In this document: piece by piece, positions 6,915 to 7,905 of the stretch
Numbering within the stretch: position 1 is the first letter of the stretch
Layout: every line of letters starts with the position of its first letter
NCBI GenBank assembly: GCA_002713825.1
Contig: PAUU01000026.1
Span: forward strand, 13,149 to 21,053
Origin: Acidiferrobacteraceae bacterium
Lineage (GTDB): Bacteria; Pseudomonadota; Gammaproteobacteria; Arenicellales; UBA868
Direction of reading: 5' to 3'
Length of the DNA stretch: 7,905 bases
The notes under the pieces: generated by a model
The model's database searches: none
What the model was told of the DNA's origin: nothing
The model's input: only the letters and a program-made list of their open reading frames with translations
Translations under genes and position numbers: made by a program

Positions 6915-6942
6915 GACTGGCAGTCGGTGAATGACCTAGTCA
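6915..6942. promoter_or_regulatory. Two short inverted repeats in the leader of the minus-strand flavoprotein operon
   Basis: GACTG-G-CAGTC (6915-6925) and TGAC-CTA-GTCA (6932-6942) are perfect inverted repeats whose centres are 17 nt apart. They lie between the candidate TATAAT on the minus strand and the start codon at 6902, a common place for a repressor operator. Each arm is only 4-5 nt, so chance occurrence is quite possible. No specific regulator family can be assigned and no regulator gene is in the window. Confidence 0.25.
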
Positions 6943-6970
6943 CTACTGGGGTATTGTTGCCAACGAGGGG

Positions 6971-6976
6971 ATTATA
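6971..6976 (-). promoter_or_regulatory. Candidate -10 element (TATAAT) for the minus-strand flavoprotein operon
   Basis: Read on the minus strand, 6976-6971 is a perfect TATAAT about 68 nt upstream of the start codon at 6902. The best -35-like hexamer is GTGACA (5 of 6, at 7002-6997 on the minus strand), but the spacer would be 20 nt, longer than the optimum. The promoter may therefore need an activator or be only apparent. The -35 candidate overlaps the first of the TGTCRC elements of the divergent gene. Confidence 0.35.
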
Positions 6977-6995
6977 GGGTTCCGAGGGGGCAACG

Positions 6996-7031
6996 GTGTC
7001 ACAGCGACATTCTTTTTTGGTACAGTGTCGC
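6996..7031. repeat. Cluster of three TGTCRC elements upstream of the aorA-like gene
   Basis: GTGTCAC (6996-7002), GCGACAT (7004-7010, the inverted form of ATGTCGC) and GTGTCGC (7025-7031) share a TGTCRC core. The outer two are direct copies whose centres are 29 nt apart, while the middle and last form an inverted repeat with centres 21 nt apart, two helical turns. They lie 43-78 nt before the ATG at 7074, where an activator or repressor of the AOR operon would be expected to bind. A weak -10-like AATAAT sits at 7044-7049 without a good -35, which would suit activator-dependent transcription. Binding is inferred, not shown. Confidence 0.3.
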
Positions 7032-7058
7032 GGAAGTCGATCAAATAATCAAAATGCG

Positions 7059-7064
7059 AAGGAG
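7059..7064 (+). promoter_or_regulatory. Ribosome binding site of the aorA-like gene
   Basis: AAGGAG lies 9 nt upstream of the ATG at 7074. This decides the start: an upstream in-frame GTG at 6996 lacks such a site and would add 26 residues of non-family sequence translated from the regulatory region. Confidence 0.75.
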
Positions 7065-7073
7065 AATCGGGTA

Positions 7074-7547
7074 ATGCATCGGATGCTTCACATGGAGCCC
7101 AGTCTTTGTACCGGGTGTCTGCAGTGCGAGATGGCGTGCAGCTATGAGCACGAGGGAGAGTTCAACCCTGCGCGGTCGCGCATTCGGGTTTTCGAGTTTG
7201 AGCACGGGCGCACGTCTGTGCCATATACCTGCACGCAGTGTGTTGAGGCATGGTGTATGAAAGCCTGCCCAACGGCAGCGATCTCGGTCAATACGGAGCT
7301 GGGAGCCAAGCTCGTGAGTCCCGAAGCGTGTGTGGGATGCAAGGCCTGTGTCTCTGCGTGCCCGTTTGGAACGATCGAATTTAATCCTGTGAGCGGCAAA
7401 GTCGACAAGTGTGATCTTTGTGGCGGGGATCCGAAATGTGTGTCTGCATGCCCGACTGACGCGATTACCTATGTGGATGCCGGGGCCTCTGGCGTTGGCC
7501 GCATGCAGGCGTCCGCACAACAGGCTGCACAAGGGGGTGCATCATGA
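7074..7547 (+). CDS. aorA: Four-cluster ferredoxin, electron-transfer subunit of a tungsten AOR (AorA-like)
   Basis: A 157-aa polyferredoxin with 16 cysteines in four groups: Cys12, 15, 18, 22; Cys53, 56, 61, 65; Cys86, 89, 92, 96; and Cys113, 116, 122, 126. This pattern predicts four [4Fe-4S] clusters, as in the DMSO-reductase iron-sulfur subunit family and in AorA of the Aromatoleum-type AOR. There is no signal peptide, so it should act in the cytoplasm. It would form an electron wire between the W-pterin subunit and an FAD subunit (AorC) or other carrier. Its stop overlaps the start of the AorB-like gene in an ATGA arrangement, which indicates translational coupling and a stoichiometric complex. 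The C-terminal 25 residues are Ala/Gly/Gln rich and probably flexible. The aorA symbol is given by family and context; related polyferredoxins serve other oxidoreductases. Confidence 0.8.
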   Translation: MHRMLHMEPSLCTGCLQCEMACSYEHEGEFNPARSRIRVFEFEHGRTSVPYTCTQCVEAWCMKACPTAAISVNTELGAKLVSPEACVGCKACVSACPFGTIEFNPVSGKVDKCDLCGGDPKCVSACPTDAITYVDAGASGVGRMQASAQQAAQGGAS

Positions 7548-7905
7548 GTTGGCAGGGAAAAATACTTCGGGTCAATCTGACGTTGGGAGAGATAACTCCT
7601 GAGCCGCTCAATATGGAGTGGGCCAACGACTATATTGGCGAGCGCGGTCTTGGCACTAAGTATCTGTGGGAGAACATGGATGCCAAAGCCGACCCCATGG
7701 GCCCTGACAACGTGTTGATTTTTGCGACCGGCCCACTCACGGGCACCAGCGCATCCACGAGCGGCCGTTATGCCGTGATTACCAAGGGCCCGCTCACGGG
7801 GGCGATTGCCTGTTCTAACAGCGGAGGCAAGTTCGGCGCAGAGTTGAAATACGCCGGATTTGATCTTCTGCTTGTCGAAGGTCGCTCAGAAAAACCGGTC
7901 TATCT
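7544..7905 (+). CDS. aorB: Tungsten-containing aldehyde oxidoreductase catalytic subunit (AorB-like), 3' truncated by window
   Basis: The first 120 codons are visible and the frame stays open to the window end. The N-terminus is canonical for the AOR family: [17 protein letters not shown] (1-17), [12 protein letters not shown] (30-41), a strand leading into ATGPLTGT (61-68) and [20 protein letters not shown] (83-102), followed by [13 protein letters not shown]. These segments build the first pterin-binding sheet around the tungsten bis-pterin. The cluster cysteines and active-site Glu/His lie beyond the window. A GGGGG run at 7533-7537 ends 6 nt before the ATG, and the start overlaps the ferredoxin stop by 4 nt. 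It aligns by eye with residues 1-110 of the AOR homolog at 2443-4140 but is clearly divergent from it, so the two are not a recent duplication. A downstream aorC and cofactor-assembly genes would be expected. Confidence 0.9.
   Translation, partial: MSWQGKILRVNLTLGEITPEPLNMEWANDYIGERGLGTKYLWENMDAKADPMGPDNVLIFATGPLTGTSASTSGRYAVITKGPLTGAIACSNSGGKFGAELKYAGFDLLLVEGRSEKPVY

Noticed and set aside
6945..6965. Sigma54 promoter in the divergent region (TGGGG...TTGCC)
   Set aside because: The GG-to-GC distance does not fit the required 10-nt spacing and the flanking bases do not match the TGGCAC/TTGCA consensus.
6996..7073. GTG at 6996 as the start of the aorA-like gene
   Set aside because: The added 26 residues are unlike the family and there is no ribosome binding site; AAGGAG sits correctly for the ATG at 7074.

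Overview
The window is a dense bacterial accessory-metabolism locus (no rRNA, tRNA, CRISPR or transposase seen). Estimated by eye, the GC content is moderate (mid-50s percent). A tungsten-type aldehyde oxidoreductase operon (aorA-aorB), a sarcosine-oxidase gamma-like protein, BioY and a BKACE-like protein tail together fit a proteobacterium. This assignment is an inference from gene content; no taxonomic marker is present.

Layout. (1) Positions 1-1656, plus strand: the last codons of a probable BKACE (beta-keto acid cleavage, DUF849) enzyme, then a SoxG-like protein and a class IV PLP aminotransferase. Gaps of 13 and 16 nt suggest one operon entering from the left. (2) Positions 1657-4140, plus strand: a 162-nt gap with a candidate sigma70 promoter, then bioY and a complete 565-aa member of the aldehyde:ferredoxin oxidoreductase (AOR) family. 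(3) Positions 4166-6902, minus strand: a two-gene operon transcribed right to left, with a D-2-hydroxyglutarate dehydrogenase/GlcD-like flavoprotein first and a DAO-family FAD oxidoreductase second, overlapping by 17 nt. (4) Positions 6903-7073: a divergent control region with short symmetric elements. (5) Positions 7074-7905, plus strand: a four-cluster ferredoxin (aorA-like) overlapping by 4 nt the start of a second AOR catalytic subunit (aorB-like), cut by the window edge.

Working together (inference). The enzymes cover successive oxidation states of small carbon compounds. The DAO-type oxidase and the aminotransferase handle amines or amino acids, and the GlcD-like enzyme handles 2-hydroxy acids. 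The AOR enzymes handle aldehyde/acid couples, and BKACE handles beta-keto acids. A dedicated catabolic island for an amino or hydroxy acid is plausible, but the substrate cannot be read from the sequence.

The most notable feature is two clearly different AOR-family catalytic subunits within 5 kb. One belongs to a canonical AorAB pair. The other has an altered iron-sulfur motif spacing, no ferredoxin gene beside it, and a biotin-type transporter S-component as its immediate upstream neighbour.
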